DNA of 61,620 nucleotides from Paracoccaceae bacterium (GCA_028284705.1 JANQRE010000021.1:1-61620), one strand, 5' to 3'. Shown: positions 7,987-16,883, counted from the stretch's first letter. The notes: generated by a model not told the origin, from the letters alone. Numbers and translations are program-made.

Positions 7987-8993
7987 GCCCAATTTCCCTT
8001 CGACATTAGGCCCAAAATTTCAAGCTGGCGCCAGTTGATGTATTTCTCCGACCACTTGCACCAGAGGTCAGGATTGGCAGAAAGCCCTTCGTTATAGGCC
8101 TTGTATTCATGGCTATTGGCGAAGTGCTGTTTGCGTTTCAGCTCCTCCGCCGATTTCTCAACAAAAGTGTTCAGGAATTTCGCATGCAGAAGGCAGCCCG
8201 AGGTCTTCTCCCCACCCCACTCATCGTAGACCAGATTCAAACCGCGCGGCAGCAGCATATGGGTGGAGCTGACGTAGGTGTAGGCGCGATCCCATTTCAC
8301 CAGCGGCACTTTGTTCAACGCGGGCGCGCGCTCCGGCTTATCCGCGAAGAACGCCCGCGCCCGCGGCCCACCTTGTATCCACAGATTGCCGAAGCGCTTG
8401 TTCTTCTGGATCGTGTAGTTTCCGCTATCGAACCAATGGGCAATCTCGAACGGGTCCTGCCCTTCCATGTAGGGCACTGAGTCGATTGGCCCTTTTGGGT
8501 ACATGTCCAGTAGCATTGTGCCGAATGACTTGATCGAGGAAGCATCGAGCCAATCCGTCAACGCCCGGATCGGTCGCGTATCGCAGAACGGATAGACGAG
8601 AAACTCATCCACATCGACCACGAGGCACCAATGCCCATGAGCGTATTTCAGTTGCAGCCAATTGAGCCAATCGACCCCGAACCGCGCGCGTTTGTAGCCT
8701 TTTTCGGTGTAGAAGACCGTGACATCGGGCTGATCGGCGAGGTGCTCGCCGGTTCCATCGTTCGACCCGTTATCAACGAAGAAGAAATGATCGACGCCCA
8801 TATCCCGGTAGTATTTGAGGAAGTAAGGCAGGCGGATACGTTCGTTGCGCAAGGTGCAGAACAGCAGGATATCGCGTTTGCCGATCTGCGCCGTCCGGTT
8901 CTTCCTCGCAGACAAATCCCGCCGCTTTCGGAAGGCCCGAATTCGCCAACGTTTGCGTTGAAGCCGCAAACGATATGATCTCAACAATTTCAT
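7983..8993 (-). CDS. Glycosyltransferase family 2 (GT2_4 type)
   Basis: A 336-residue protein beginning with a very basic N-terminus (about residues 1-40), followed by LLFCTLRNERIRLPYFLKYY and FFVDNGSNDGT, typical of the PF13704-like GT2_4 family, with the metal-binding triad in VVDVDEFLVYP. Such enzymes are common in roseobacter surface-glycan loci; substrates are not defined. It sits between the GT4 gene (27 nt upstream) and the GT14 gene (4-nt overlap), so all are probably translated from one mRNA. Confidence 0.85.
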   Translation of the reverse strand: MKLLRSYRLRLQRKRWRIRAFRKRRDLSARKNRTAQIGKRDILLFCTLRNERIRLPYFLKYYRDMGVDHFFFVDNGSNDGTGEHLADQPDVTVFYTEKGYKRARFGVDWLNWLQLKYAHGHWCLVVDVDEFLVYPFCDTRPIRALTDWLDASSIKSFGTMLLDMYPKGPIDSVPYMEGQDPFEIAHWFDSGNYTIQKNKRFGNLWIQGGPRARAFFADKPERAPALNKVPLVKWDRAYTYVSSTHMLLPRGLNLVYDEWGGEKTSGCLLHAKFLNTFVEKSAEELKRKQHFANSHEYKAYNEGLSANPDLWCKWSEKYINWRQLEILGLMSKGNWA

Positions 8994-9020
8994 CGCTGTC
9001 GTGACTGATCCGCGATGACC

Positions 9021-10259
9021 TTAGACCAGCCCTTTGAGTGTTTCGTTAACGCGCTCAAAATGGGCCGCCCATGTCGGGATGGGGGGTCTCGCCTGGGTGT
9101 TGGATCTCTCCTGCCTGCTTCTCGTCAGTTCGACGATTATTTTTTTCCAAAGATAGGGATCGTTTAGATCAGCGTAAACGGGGTAATTTCCTAACAATTC
9201 CCGGTGGATGGCAAGATCGCCACAGACGATTGGGACGCCGAAGGCCGCGGCCTCCAGCGACGGCAATCCAAAGCCTTCCGCGAAGCTGGGAAACAGCAGG
9301 CCTCGCGCGCCCTTGAGCATCGACCAGAGTTCGATATCAGGCAGATTGCTGTGTTCAAAAATTGGACCATCTTTCGGTAAGGCGTCCAGCCTTGCAAAAA
9401 CCTCCTCATTGTTCCATCCGCGCCGCCCGACGATGTGAAGTTCTGGCATGTCAGGTCCATCGACTTCCGAAGCTAGATCATCCCAGACATCGAGTAAGAG
9501 CCGGTGGTTCTTTCGTGGCTCAATTGTGCCGAGAGTCACGAAATAGGGTCTATCATTGCGAGAATCGGCGCTCTCGGCGACGTTAGGAACATCGACTCCA
9601 AGATGTGCTGACACAATTCTTGGAGTTGGATCATGTCGGCCAAACCTTGCCCTAACACCTTTTTCAGTGTCCTTGGAATTTGTGATCACAACGGCTCCGA
9701 ACTGCGCGACCACCCGAATCTTTTCTTCAAATCGTTCAACGGTACCTGGTCGCTGATACTCGGGAAATTCCAGAGGGATTAGATCATGTACAAAAACGGC
9801 TATCGGGAGGCCATGCGACTTCAACGTGGCCAGAACTGATTCAGACAAGTTCGAATGCCCGGTGTTGAGGTAGGTGAGCTGCTGAGAACCAAAATAGGCG
9901 CCGATTTCGCTCAGTTGATCCTTTTTTGAGTGAACAATGGCCAAACGCCTGAGGTCTGCCTCAGCACGACCACGGGGTTTGGGTGTCTTGATCCCGATGG
10001 ACGCACGAAGATCTCGGGCGCCCCACGGCTTCTCGCCGATCAAACGCGCCCAAAACTCTGCCGCACCGCCACGATCCAATAAGACAAAACCGCCGGCAAC
10101 GCGCGCGAGACAAAAGAACACCGGCTCGGTGTGCAGGCACCACTCAAAATAGGCTGCTTCGACGCGATCAATGCCAGTCCAGGGCCCATGCCCGACCCGG
10201 GAGGTCAGGCGCGTGATGTCCAGAAGGACCGGAACCGACCTATTCGCGGTAAGAGCCAT
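9021..10259 (-). CDS. Glycosyltransferase family 4 (GT-B fold)
   Basis: A 412-residue retaining glycosyltransferase. The C-terminal donor-binding half shows FVTLGTIEPRKNHRLLLDVW and the E-x7-E type motif in FAEGFGLPSLEAAAFG. The N-terminal part (VPVLLDITRLTSRVGHGPWTGIDRVE) resembles the mannosyltransferase-type proteins seen in capsule and O-antigen loci. The frame starts at 10286, but the ATG at 10259 fits better and gives a 20-nt overlap with the end of galE. It is the third gene of the galU-galE-GT operon. The donor sugar cannot be read from sequence. Confidence 0.87.
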   Translation of the reverse strand: MALTANRSVPVLLDITRLTSRVGHGPWTGIDRVEAAYFEWCLHTEPVFFCLARVAGGFVLLDRGGAAEFWARLIGEKPWGARDLRASIGIKTPKPRGRAEADLRRLAIVHSKKDQLSEIGAYFGSQQLTYLNTGHSNLSESVLATLKSHGLPIAVFVHDLIPLEFPEYQRPGTVERFEEKIRVVAQFGAVVITNSKDTEKGVRARFGRHDPTPRIVSAHLGVDVPNVAESADSRNDRPYFVTLGTIEPRKNHRLLLDVWDDLASEVDGPDMPELHIVGRRGWNNEEVFARLDALPKDGPIFEHSNLPDIELWSMLKGARGLLFPSFAEGFGLPSLEAAAFGVPIVCGDLAIHRELLGNYPVYADLNDPYLWKKIIVELTRSRQERSNTQARPPIPTWAAHFERVNETLKGLV

Positions 10260-11226
10260 TTTGGTGCCAGCGCCAGGCATCTGCAATCATTTGATCCATT
10301 GTGGATCGGTCAGGCGACCATCCGAGCTTTTGACGCGCCTTGTCGCTCCCGGAGACGAGCTTCACACAATCCCCCGCTCGGCGCGGTCCGATCTCGTAGG
10401 GAACCTCTCGATTCGTAACCGTGGCAGAGTGGCGAATGACCTCCATCACACTGAACCCGTTTCCGGTGCCGAGATTAAACACTTCGCTCGGATTGCCGTC
10501 TAATAACCATCGCAGACCAGCAACATGCGCATCGATCAGGTCCATCACATGGACATAATCGCGAATACAGGTACCGTCGCGCGTTTCATAGTCGTCCCCA
10601 AACACGGTCAAACCGTCCCGCTTGCCGTCAATGGCGTCAAGCATCACGGGGATCAGATGTGTTTCCGGTCGGTGATGCTCGCCAACTTCACCGTCCGGAT
10701 CAGCCCCGGCGACGTTGAAATAGCGGAAGACCACATGTCGCAGGCCGTGGCTGGATTCGAAGTCCTTCAGCATATCCTCAATGGCGCGTTTGGAGGCGCC
10801 ATATGCGTTTTCGGGATGCTGCGCAGAGTTCTCGTCGAGCGTGACACCATCCTGATCGCCATAGGTGGCGCATGTCGATGAAAACACGAAATTCAGACAG
10901 CCCGAAGTAACGGCAGCTTCGATCAGATTCAGAGTGCCAAGCACATTATTGCGCCAATATAGAGCCGGTTCTTTGGTCGCCTCACCAACCTGGCTGAGGG
11001 CCGCAAAATGCATCACCGCGACGGGTTCATAAGTCGCAAAGACCTCGTTCAACCGTGACTGATCCAGCAGATCACCCTGTTCGAAGGGGCCAAATTTCAC
11101 GGCATCTTTCCAGCCGGTGATCAGATTATCGAAGGTGATTGGAACGAAGCCCTCACGCGCCAGCACTTTGCAGGCGTGGGACCCGATGTAGCCGGCACCA
11201 CCAGTAACCAGAACATGTTGTGCCAT
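10240..11226 (-). CDS. galE: UDP-glucose 4-epimerase
   Basis: Interconverts UDP-glucose and UDP-galactose with tightly bound NAD. It has 328 residues of the extended short-chain dehydrogenase type: the Rossmann motif GGAGYIGS (9-16), a TCATYGD stretch providing the conserved serine/threonine region, and the catalytic pair Y142/K146 in YGASK. It is 21 nt downstream of galU, so UDP-glucose formation and epimerisation are co-expressed, and it feeds the glycosyltransferases that follow. An epimerase with UDP-GlcNAc activity cannot be excluded. Confidence 0.94.
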   Translation of the reverse strand: MAQHVLVTGGAGYIGSHACKVLAREGFVPITFDNLITGWKDAVKFGPFEQGDLLDQSRLNEVFATYEPVAVMHFAALSQVGEATKEPALYWRNNVLGTLNLIEAAVTSGCLNFVFSSTCATYGDQDGVTLDENSAQHPENAYGASKRAIEDMLKDFESSHGLRHVVFRYFNVAGADPDGEVGEHHRPETHLIPVMLDAIDGKRDGLTVFGDDYETRDGTCIRDYVHVMDLIDAHVAGLRWLLDGNPSEVFNLGTGNGFSVMEVIRHSATVTNREVPYEIGPRRAGDCVKLVSGSDKARQKLGWSPDRSTMDQMIADAWRWHQNGSYRE

Positions 11227-11247
11227 GAAGGCCCTCGCCCGGCGTCG

Positions 11248-12141
11248 CTACTGAGCAGCCCGCCGCGTTGTCGTCAACTCATCAAGATACTGCGTGAATT
11301 CGTCCCGCAGTTCATCGCGCGCCAAACCAAAGGAAACCGTCGCTTGCAGATATCCGGCCTTCGAGCCGCAATCGAACCTTTGGCCCCGGAAGCGGTACCC
11401 ATAGACATCGCGACCCGCCTCAATCTCTTGAGCGATCGCGTCCGTCAATTGGATCTCGCCACCTGCTCCCTGCTTGATCTGATTGAGATTGCTCAGAATT
11501 TTCGGCGTCAGGATGTAGCGCCCGATCACAGCAAGATTGGAGGGTGCCACATCTTCCTCAGGCTTTTCGATCATGCCCTTGACAGAGACCAATGAGCCCA
11601 TGTCCTCATTGATATCCAAAATACCGTAGGAGGACGCCTTTTGTGGCGGCACCTCCATTGCGGCGACCATGCAACCACCGGTTTCGGCATGGGCTTCGAC
11701 CATCTGCTGCAGGCAAGGTTTTTCGGCCGCGATGACATCATCGGGCAGGATGACAGCAAACGGCTCATTTGCGATCAAGCGACGCGCGCACCAAACCGCG
11801 TGTCCGAGACCAAGCGGGCGGTGCTGGCGAATATATGCAATTGCGCCACTGTCCATATTGGTGTTCTTAACCGTCGCAAGAAGCTCTTTCTTGTTCTTCT
11901 TGCGCAGCGAATTCTCCAGCTCGGGCGCATGGTCGAAATAGTCTTCCAAGGCGCCCTTGCCGCGTGAAGTGACAAAGATGAACTCCTTGATCCCGGCAGC
12001 ACGCGCTTCATCAATCGCATATTGAATCAACGGACGATCCACGAGCGTCATGATCTCTTTCGGGATGGATTTGGTCGCAGGCAAAAACCGCGTTCCCAAA
12101 CCAGCAACCGGAAACACCGCCTTGGTGACTTTACGTTTCAT
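11248..12141 (-). CDS. galU: UTP--glucose-1-phosphate uridylyltransferase
   Basis: Makes UDP-glucose from glucose-1-phosphate and UTP. It has 297 residues and the nucleotidyltransferase signature AVFPVAGLGTRFLPATKSIPK at the N-terminus (split here as AVFPVAGLGTRF and LPATKSIPKE), with the VDRPLIQYAIDEA segment after it. It is the first gene of the minus-strand operon galU-galE-GT4-GT2-GT14-sulfotransferase. A 137-bp gap (12142-12278) separates it from the upstream GT2 gene and probably carries its promoter. Confidence 0.96.
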   Translation of the reverse strand: MKRKVTKAVFPVAGLGTRFLPATKSIPKEIMTLVDRPLIQYAIDEARAAGIKEFIFVTSRGKGALEDYFDHAPELENSLRKKNKKELLATVKNTNMDSGAIAYIRQHRPLGLGHAVWCARRLIANEPFAVILPDDVIAAEKPCLQQMVEAHAETGGCMVAAMEVPPQKASSYGILDINEDMGSLVSVKGMIEKPEEDVAPSNLAVIGRYILTPKILSNLNQIKQGAGGEIQLTDAIAQEIEAGRDVYGYRFRGQRFDCGSKAGYLQATVSFGLARDELRDEFTQYLDELTTTRRAAQ

Positions 12142-12213
12142 TCTTGCCTCAAGTCTTTTTCGGGCACGTTACGCCCTCCGCCGCTGGGAAGTCACGCGCG
12201 CTGTTATCACTCG

Positions 12214-12230
12214 TTGGCCAATGTGACCAA
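12214..12230. promoter_or_regulatory. Operator-like inverted repeat upstream of galU
   Basis: TTGGCCA-ATG-TGACCAA is a near-perfect 7-bp inverted repeat (one mismatch) in the galU leader, about 75 bp before the start codon. On the minus strand it overlaps a weak promoter-like pair TTGGTC-N17-ATAACA. It may be a regulator site; which protein binds it is unknown. Confidence 0.3.
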
Positions 12231-12278
12231 TAAACAATGAAAATTTCATGACTCGGTGCGACTCGCGTGAACTGTATC

Positions 12279-13499
12279 TCAAGCCAATGTCGTATGCCGA
12301 ATTTTTCTCAAATCCGCCATCTCTCGATTGACCCGTGCCGCGAGCCGATACCGCCGAAACAAGGGGTCATCACGGTGCGATTTTCCGTATTTTCCCCCTG
12401 TCTGAACCCAATACCCGTCCTCGTGAAACCATCGGCGGTGAAAAACCGTTGTCGGGCTAAGGGCAAAAACTGTGACCGTCACACCATCCTCTGCGAGCTT
12501 GGCTGCCTTGGAAAACAGGGCATGTCGTCGGATCCAGCGCCCTTTGAGAATTCGATCCTGCCTGTCAAACGTCTGAAATTTGGAGAACTTTGGAGGGTTT
12601 TCCGCAAAAGCGACGGGTTTCGGTACGTCCTGAGCGCACCCGTCCTCGAAGCCGTTCTCAAGCTCGGACATCAGCCGCCCAACATCACGCGGCTCCAGGC
12701 CGCCTGAAACGAGATGTCGGATCACGCGGCGTTTCTGTGCGTCGCGAAAGGCAGCGAATTTCTCGCGCGGATTGCCATATTTCTTTAGGAAATATCCCTT
12801 GCTACGGCCGATTTGATAAAGCGATTTGGGGGCGCGATCAGCCCCACGAATTCCGCTCGCTGCAAACCCATGCTGCACCTCCGCCCCAGGAACAATGGCC
12901 GTCGCCGCACCGATTTGAGCCAAGCGCATATTGACGTCCGTTTCATCGAGGTAAAAACGGAAGGTTTCATCAAACCCTCCCAGGTCTGTGAGGACGCTCT
13001 TTCGAAACGCACAATTCGTTCCGTGGGTTTTGATTGCCCGATAGGGCGTTCCTTCCTGAATTGATGTCTCTGTCACCTCGATGGGTTCGGCGTCACCAGC
13101 TCGCCCAATTGCCTCACCTCCCCATTGAAGCGAGATACCATTTCGACCGCGCACAAAGCCGCCCGCCGCAGCGACCGACTTATTTTGGAACGGTTTTACG
13201 AGCCGCTCGAGCCAGGTGGGCTCGGCAATAGCGTCATCATCGATAAACGCCACGATTTCACCCGCGGAAAGATGAATACCTTCATTGCGCGCGGCTGATA
13301 TATTGGCTTCGTCGAATTGAGAGGTTTTGACCATTTCATACAGAGTTAGAGCCGAAATTGTTGCCAAACCTGCGGCATCTGCCACAACAACGACTTCAAA
13401 GTTCCTGTGGCTCTGGAACCGCAGGGCTTTGAGGCATTTGCCTAGTTCTGCGGGTCGGCCCCGACTGACGATAACGACACTGACCTTAAGGTCACTCAT
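12279..13499 (-). CDS. Glycosyltransferase family 2
   Basis: A 406-residue protein with a GT-A fold at the N-terminus: KVSVVIVSRGRPAELGKCL and the metal-binding aspartates in AFIDDDAIAEP. The C-terminal third (about 280-406) is a less typical extension rich in basic residues. It is the last gene of cysQ-kdsB-GT2, overlapping the kdsB stop by 4 nt, which ties this transferase to CMP-Kdo supply. A role in Kdo-containing surface glycan assembly is inferred from this context, not shown by the sequence. Confidence 0.86.
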   Translation of the reverse strand: MSDLKVSVVIVSRGRPAELGKCLKALRFQSHRNFEVVVVADAAGLATISALTLYEMVKTSQFDEANISAARNEGIHLSAGEIVAFIDDDAIAEPTWLERLVKPFQNKSVAAAGGFVRGRNGISLQWGGEAIGRAGDAEPIEVTETSIQEGTPYRAIKTHGTNCAFRKSVLTDLGGFDETFRFYLDETDVNMRLAQIGAATAIVPGAEVQHGFAASGIRGADRAPKSLYQIGRSKGYFLKKYGNPREKFAAFRDAQKRRVIRHLVSGGLEPRDVGRLMSELENGFEDGCAQDVPKPVAFAENPPKFSKFQTFDRQDRILKGRWIRRHALFSKAAKLAEDGVTVTVFALSPTTVFHRRWFHEDGYWVQTGGKYGKSHRDDPLFRRYRLAARVNREMADLRKIRHTTLA

Positions 13500-14296
13500 T
13501 CCATACCCATATCGCGCATCATCGCTTCGAGACGCGGCACATCTTCAGGGTTGTTCAACTCCCAGAACTGGCGGCCTCGCGCCTCAACCTCAACGCATAG
13601 GATTTCGTGACCGTTTTCGAGAAAGCGCAGTTGCTCCAGACCCTCCAAATCCTCCAAAGGGCCAGGCGTCCAATTGAGATACGCAATCAGGTCTTTGGGG
13701 CGATATGCATAGACGCCGACGTGGTGGAAAACAGGCGTTTCGGCCGAATTAGAGTATGTTTTCGACGTGAAGGGTATCACTTCCTTAGAGAAATAGAGCG
13801 CATGGTTCTCTGCATTGAAAACCGCAGTTGTTCCGCCGACGCGCCCGGCACGGCGATCATCGAGAAGATCATTGAGCATGGCGCCATCACATCGCAGAAC
13901 GGGTGTCGCGAGCGCCACGTTCTGATCCGCGCGCAACCCAGCAACGAGTTCTTCAATGAACCAAGCGGGTGTCAGGGGTGCGTCGCCCTGCAGGTTCACG
14001 ATGATTTCTGTCTCGCCACCTAAATTTTGTGCAACCTCGGCGCAACGCTCGGTGCCGTTTTTCCATTCGGAAGACGTCATCATGACCTCGGCGCCAAACG
14101 CTTCGCTGGCCTTCGCGATCCGATCGTCATCGGTGGCCACGATCACCCGATCGATACCGTTGACGGCGAGCGCAGCGCGCCATGAGCGTTCAATCAGGCT
14201 CCGTTTTTTCCCAGTCGTACCCTCAAGCTCGACCAGAGGCTTGCCGGGATAACGCGAGGACGCGAACCGTGCCGGTATGACGATGACGACACTCAT
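13496..14296 (-). CDS. kdsB: 3-deoxy-manno-octulosonate cytidylyltransferase
   Basis: Activates Kdo as CMP-Kdo for transfer to lipid A or to capsule linkers. It has 266 residues; the N-terminal motif VVIVIPARFASSRYPGKPL is diagnostic for KdsB-type CMP-sugar synthetases, and IIVNLQGDAPL carries the metal-binding aspartate. Start and stop overlap cysQ and the GT2 gene by 4 nt each. Together with kdsD at 762 the window encodes two steps of the Kdo pathway; kdsA and kdsC are not present. Confidence 0.95.
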   Translation of the reverse strand: MSVVIVIPARFASSRYPGKPLVELEGTTGKKRSLIERSWRAALAVNGIDRVIVATDDDRIAKASEAFGAEVMMTSSEWKNGTERCAEVAQNLGGETEIIVNLQGDAPLTPAWFIEELVAGLRADQNVALATPVLRCDGAMLNDLLDDRRAGRVGGTTAVFNAENHALYFSKEVIPFTSKTYSNSAETPVFHHVGVYAYRPKDLIAYLNWTPGPLEDLEGLEQLRFLENGHEILCVEVEARGRQFWELNNPEDVPRLEAMMRDMGME

Positions 14297-15093
14297 GCCG
14301 ATGGTTTCAACTCAACCGTTGGGGCAAGTGCAATGAAGAACGGGTTCTCAAAGCCCGGCTTGCCATAGGTGAGTAGCGTATGGTCGTCGAAGCGAACCAC
14401 GGCCCCGCCTGCGCCATGAAGAACCGCCTGGCCTGCCGCTGTATCCCATTCCATGGTGCGCCCGAGCCGAGGGTAAAGATCTGCCTCGCCGGTCGCGACA
14501 AGACAGAACTTCAAGGAAGACCCAGCGCCCGTCATGTCGGCCGTGTTGTATTTGTTGATATAGTCATCCGTTGCCTGATCGCGATGGGACTTCGAGGCAA
14601 CGACAATCAAGGCATCATTATCCGCAGACTTCACCGAAATGGGCTTGGTTAGACCCCTTTTTTGCTTGTCAATGGGGCCTTCTTCCTCAACCGAAATACC
14701 ATCTGCGCCAGTCATAAACATCCGGCCTTTGGCCGGCGCGTAGACGACACCGCGGATGGGTTTTCCAGCTTCGACATAGGCGATGTTCACGGTGAAATCG
14801 CCGCGCCGATGGATGAACTCCTTGGTTCCGTCCAGAGGATCGACGATCAGAAATGTATCGCCTGTCACTGCGTGACTCTCGGCTTGCTCCTCGGTCACCA
14901 GCATCAGATCGGGAAACGCAGTACGCAATCCAGCGGCAATATGAGCATCGGCCGCTTCATCGGCTGCGGTCACCGGGCTATCGTCGGACTTGGAGCGGAT
15001 ATCGAAATCGTCTGCCTCATAGATCTCCATGATGAGATCGCCCGCTTCCAGAGCAAGGGTGCGAAACACCGTTGCCATCTTGTTATAGTCCAT
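14293..15093 (-). CDS. cysQ: 3'(2'),5'-bisphosphate nucleotidase CysQ
   Basis: Hydrolyses PAP (3'-phosphoadenosine 5'-phosphate) to AMP; PAP is the by-product of PAPS-using sulfotransferases and of sulfate assimilation. It has 266 residues of the inositol-monophosphatase fold: SPVTAADEAAD, the metal-binding LIVDPLDGTKEFI motif, and EWDTAAGQAVLHGAGG near the C-terminus. It leads the cysQ-kdsB-GT2 operon. Its position beside a sulfotransferase-bearing glycan operon suggests that it clears PAP there, although cysQ also occurs next to glycan genes in organisms without such enzymes. Confidence 0.94.
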   Translation of the reverse strand: MDYNKMATVFRTLALEAGDLIMEIYEADDFDIRSKSDDSPVTAADEAADAHIAAGLRTAFPDLMLVTEEQAESHAVTGDTFLIVDPLDGTKEFIHRRGDFTVNIAYVEAGKPIRGVVYAPAKGRMFMTGADGISVEEEGPIDKQKRGLTKPISVKSADNDALIVVASKSHRDQATDDYINKYNTADMTGAGSSLKFCLVATGEADLYPRLGRTMEWDTAAGQAVLHGAGGAVVRFDDHTLLTYGKPGFENPFFIALAPTVELKPSA

Positions 15094-15144
15094 GCCCGAT
15101 CCTTCTTCGCCTTGTTGATTGGCCTCAAGGGCAACCTTATGCTG

Positions 15145-15166
15145 ACTTGCTAACGGATCGGCAAGT
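15145..15166. promoter_or_regulatory. Lux-box-like palindrome in the cysQ/permease divergent gap
   Basis: ACTTGC (15145-15150) and GCAAGT (15161-15166) form a perfect 6-bp inverted repeat with a 10-nt spacer. The inner arms CTTGC-N10-GCAAG have the geometry of LuxR-type boxes (two 5-bp arms, 10-nt spacer). It lies centrally between two divergently read genes, as expected of an operator. No LuxR or LuxI gene is present in the window. A T-rich tail follows on the plus strand, so a weak hairpin terminator is an alternative. Confidence 0.3.
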
Positions 15167-15221
15167 TTTCTGGCATTAAGAACCGGAAGGCCCGATTCTT
15201 CGCAGTGGCAGGTCGCGACAT

Positions 15222-16043
15222 ATGTTCGAAGTCGAACAAAAAACGACGAATTTCCGGTCGGCTCTCGGGCTGGCAGACCTGATCTATCACAATACGGTTC
15301 GCCACGTGCGCAAGAGCCATCGCAACGCGATCATCGGGCTCGCGCTGAATATGTTCCAGACCGTCGTCTTCGTGGGAGCATTTTATATTATGTTCTCCGT
15401 GCTTGGCCTCAGGGGGTCGGCAATCCGCGGCGATTTCATTCTGTACTTGCTGTCGGGAATTTTCCTGTTTCTGACCCATACCAAGGCTGTCGGTGCGATC
15501 ATGGGATCGGAAGGTCCGACATCGGCGATGATGAAACACGCGCCAATGAACACTGCAATTGCGATTGCTTCGGCGGCGCTGTCCTCGCTGTATCTTCAGA
15601 CGTTATCTGCGGCCTTGATCCTGTTTGTCGTCCATGTGGCGTGGCATCCGATTGTCATGGACGACCCGATTGGGACGATTGCGATGTTTCTGCTGGCCTG
15701 GATTTCAGGTGTGGCCGTCGGAATGGTCTTTCTGGCACTGAAACCCTGGATACCGGATGTGGCGACGATCATGTCTGTGGTCTACAACCGCGCCAATATG
15801 ATCGCGTCAGGCAAGATGTTCGTTGCCAATGCAATGCCGAGCTATGTGCTGGCGTTCTTCGATTGGAACCCTCTGTTTCACTCCATCGACCAGGCGCGCG
15901 GATTTGCGTTCATCAATTACAATCCGCATTTCAGCTCGATCAGCTATCCCGTAACGGTCACAATCGTGCTCATGATGGTCGGATTGATGGGTGAGTTCTA
16001 CACCAGACGCCAAGCCTCCGTCAGTTGGAGTGCCGGTCGCTAA
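15222..16043 (+). CDS. ABC-2 type permease of capsule/polysaccharide export family
   Basis: A 273-residue inner-membrane protein of the KpsM/Wzm-like ABC-2 permease family. After an amphipathic cytoplasmic N-terminus of about 38 residues there are about six hydrophobic segments, the first from LNMFQTVVFVGAFYIMF. Such permeases export a finished polysaccharide across the inner membrane together with an ATPase (KpsT/Wzt). No partner ATPase lies next to it, which is unusual. Neighbouring genes supply sugars and glycosyltransferases, so it probably exports their product. The stop overlaps the convergent alkB gene by 4 nt. Confidence 0.82.
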   Translation: MFEVEQKTTNFRSALGLADLIYHNTVRHVRKSHRNAIIGLALNMFQTVVFVGAFYIMFSVLGLRGSAIRGDFILYLLSGIFLFLTHTKAVGAIMGSEGPTSAMMKHAPMNTAIAIASAALSSLYLQTLSAALILFVVHVAWHPIVMDDPIGTIAMFLLAWISGVAVGMVFLALKPWIPDVATIMSVVYNRANMIASGKMFVANAMPSYVLAFFDWNPLFHSIDQARGFAFINYNPHFSSISYPVTVTIVLMMVGLMGEFYTRRQASVSWSAGR

Positions 16044-16669
16044 AGCGCCACCACCCTGAGCGTCAGGTTGAGACGCCCGCCATTTGAGAGCAGGGTCGAT
16101 GACCCCCCACGGATACGATCTATGCCGTGATAGGCGAGACGCGCCTCACCGCCCATCACGACCACATCACCGGACTTGAGCCAGATGCTCTCGGTGGGGT
16201 CCTTACGCGCGGTCCCGCCGATGCGAAAGAGCCCATCATCACCAAGACTGATGGAGACCACTGGCCAGTCGAAATCCACTTCGTCCTTGTCCTGGTGCAA
16301 CCCCATCCGGGCGTTTGGGTGGTAGAAGTTTATGAGGCAGCAATCCGGCGAACGGTCGAGACCGGTAACCTCTGTCCAAACCTGCAAAACCGCATCTGGA
16401 ATTTCCGGCCATGCCTGACCATTCGGGTGCGTCGCCTGATACCGATAGCCCAAGCGATCCGCGAACCACCCCAGACGACCAGCGCTCGTCATCTGCACGG
16501 ACATCGGCTTTCCATAGGGCGTCAGAGGCGAAAACATTGGTGCCGCGGTGACGATCTTGCGAACCTCGCCGACCAATTGCGTCTGCGCCTCGCCGACCAG
16601 GAACTCTTTGAAAATCTTGAACCCTCGCACGGTCAGATCAGACTCAGACAAATTCAGCGCCTCGCACAA
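16040..16669 (-). CDS. alkB: AlkB-type alpha-ketoglutarate-dependent dioxygenase
   Basis: Repairs alkylated bases (1-methyladenine, 3-methylcytosine) by oxidative demethylation using Fe(II), 2-oxoglutarate and O2. It has 209 residues; the iron triad is visible as H125 and D127 in LHQDKDE and H181 in AYHGIDR, and 2-oxoglutarate-binding arginines are R199 and R205 in [21 protein letters not shown] is typical for AlkB. No ada gene is adjacent, so it may not be under Ada control. It is divergent from dnaK with a 214-bp gap. Confidence 0.94.
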   Translation of the reverse strand: MCEALNLSESDLTVRGFKIFKEFLVGEAQTQLVGEVRKIVTAAPMFSPLTPYGKPMSVQMTSAGRLGWFADRLGYRYQATHPNGQAWPEIPDAVLQVWTEVTGLDRSPDCCLINFYHPNARMGLHQDKDEVDFDWPVVSISLGDDGLFRIGGTARKDPTESIWLKSGDVVVMGGEARLAYHGIDRIRGGSSTLLSNGGRLNLTLRVVAL

Positions 16670-16746
16670 CGCTCACGCCAACCGCAAACGATTCAAACTC
16701 TTGGCAAATTTCCAAAACACAGCTCAAATTTCTTGTCCCTCCGCGC

Positions 16747-16775
16747 CTTGCAGGCCCCAAACGCTCTCCCTATAT
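16747..16775 (+). promoter_or_regulatory. Heat-shock (RpoH) promoter of dnaK
   Basis: CTTG (16747-16750), an 18-nt spacer, then CCTATAT (16769-16775), matching the alphaproteobacterial RpoH pattern CTTG-N17/18-CYTATNT. Expected transcription start is near 16782, giving a leader of about 100 nt before the dnaK ATG at 16884. The same -10 type recurs upstream of hslU and hslV. No CIRCE repeat (TTAGCACTC-N9-GAGTGCTAA) was found in this gap. Confidence 0.75.
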
Positions 16776-16883
16776 ACCATCCGAAATCCGACGGGGGCAT
16801 CACCCCGATCAAACTTGGGATCGGAGGGCAGGGGCCATAACGGGCCTGTCTTCCACGACATCGCCGAAAGAAAGGACCAAAGA

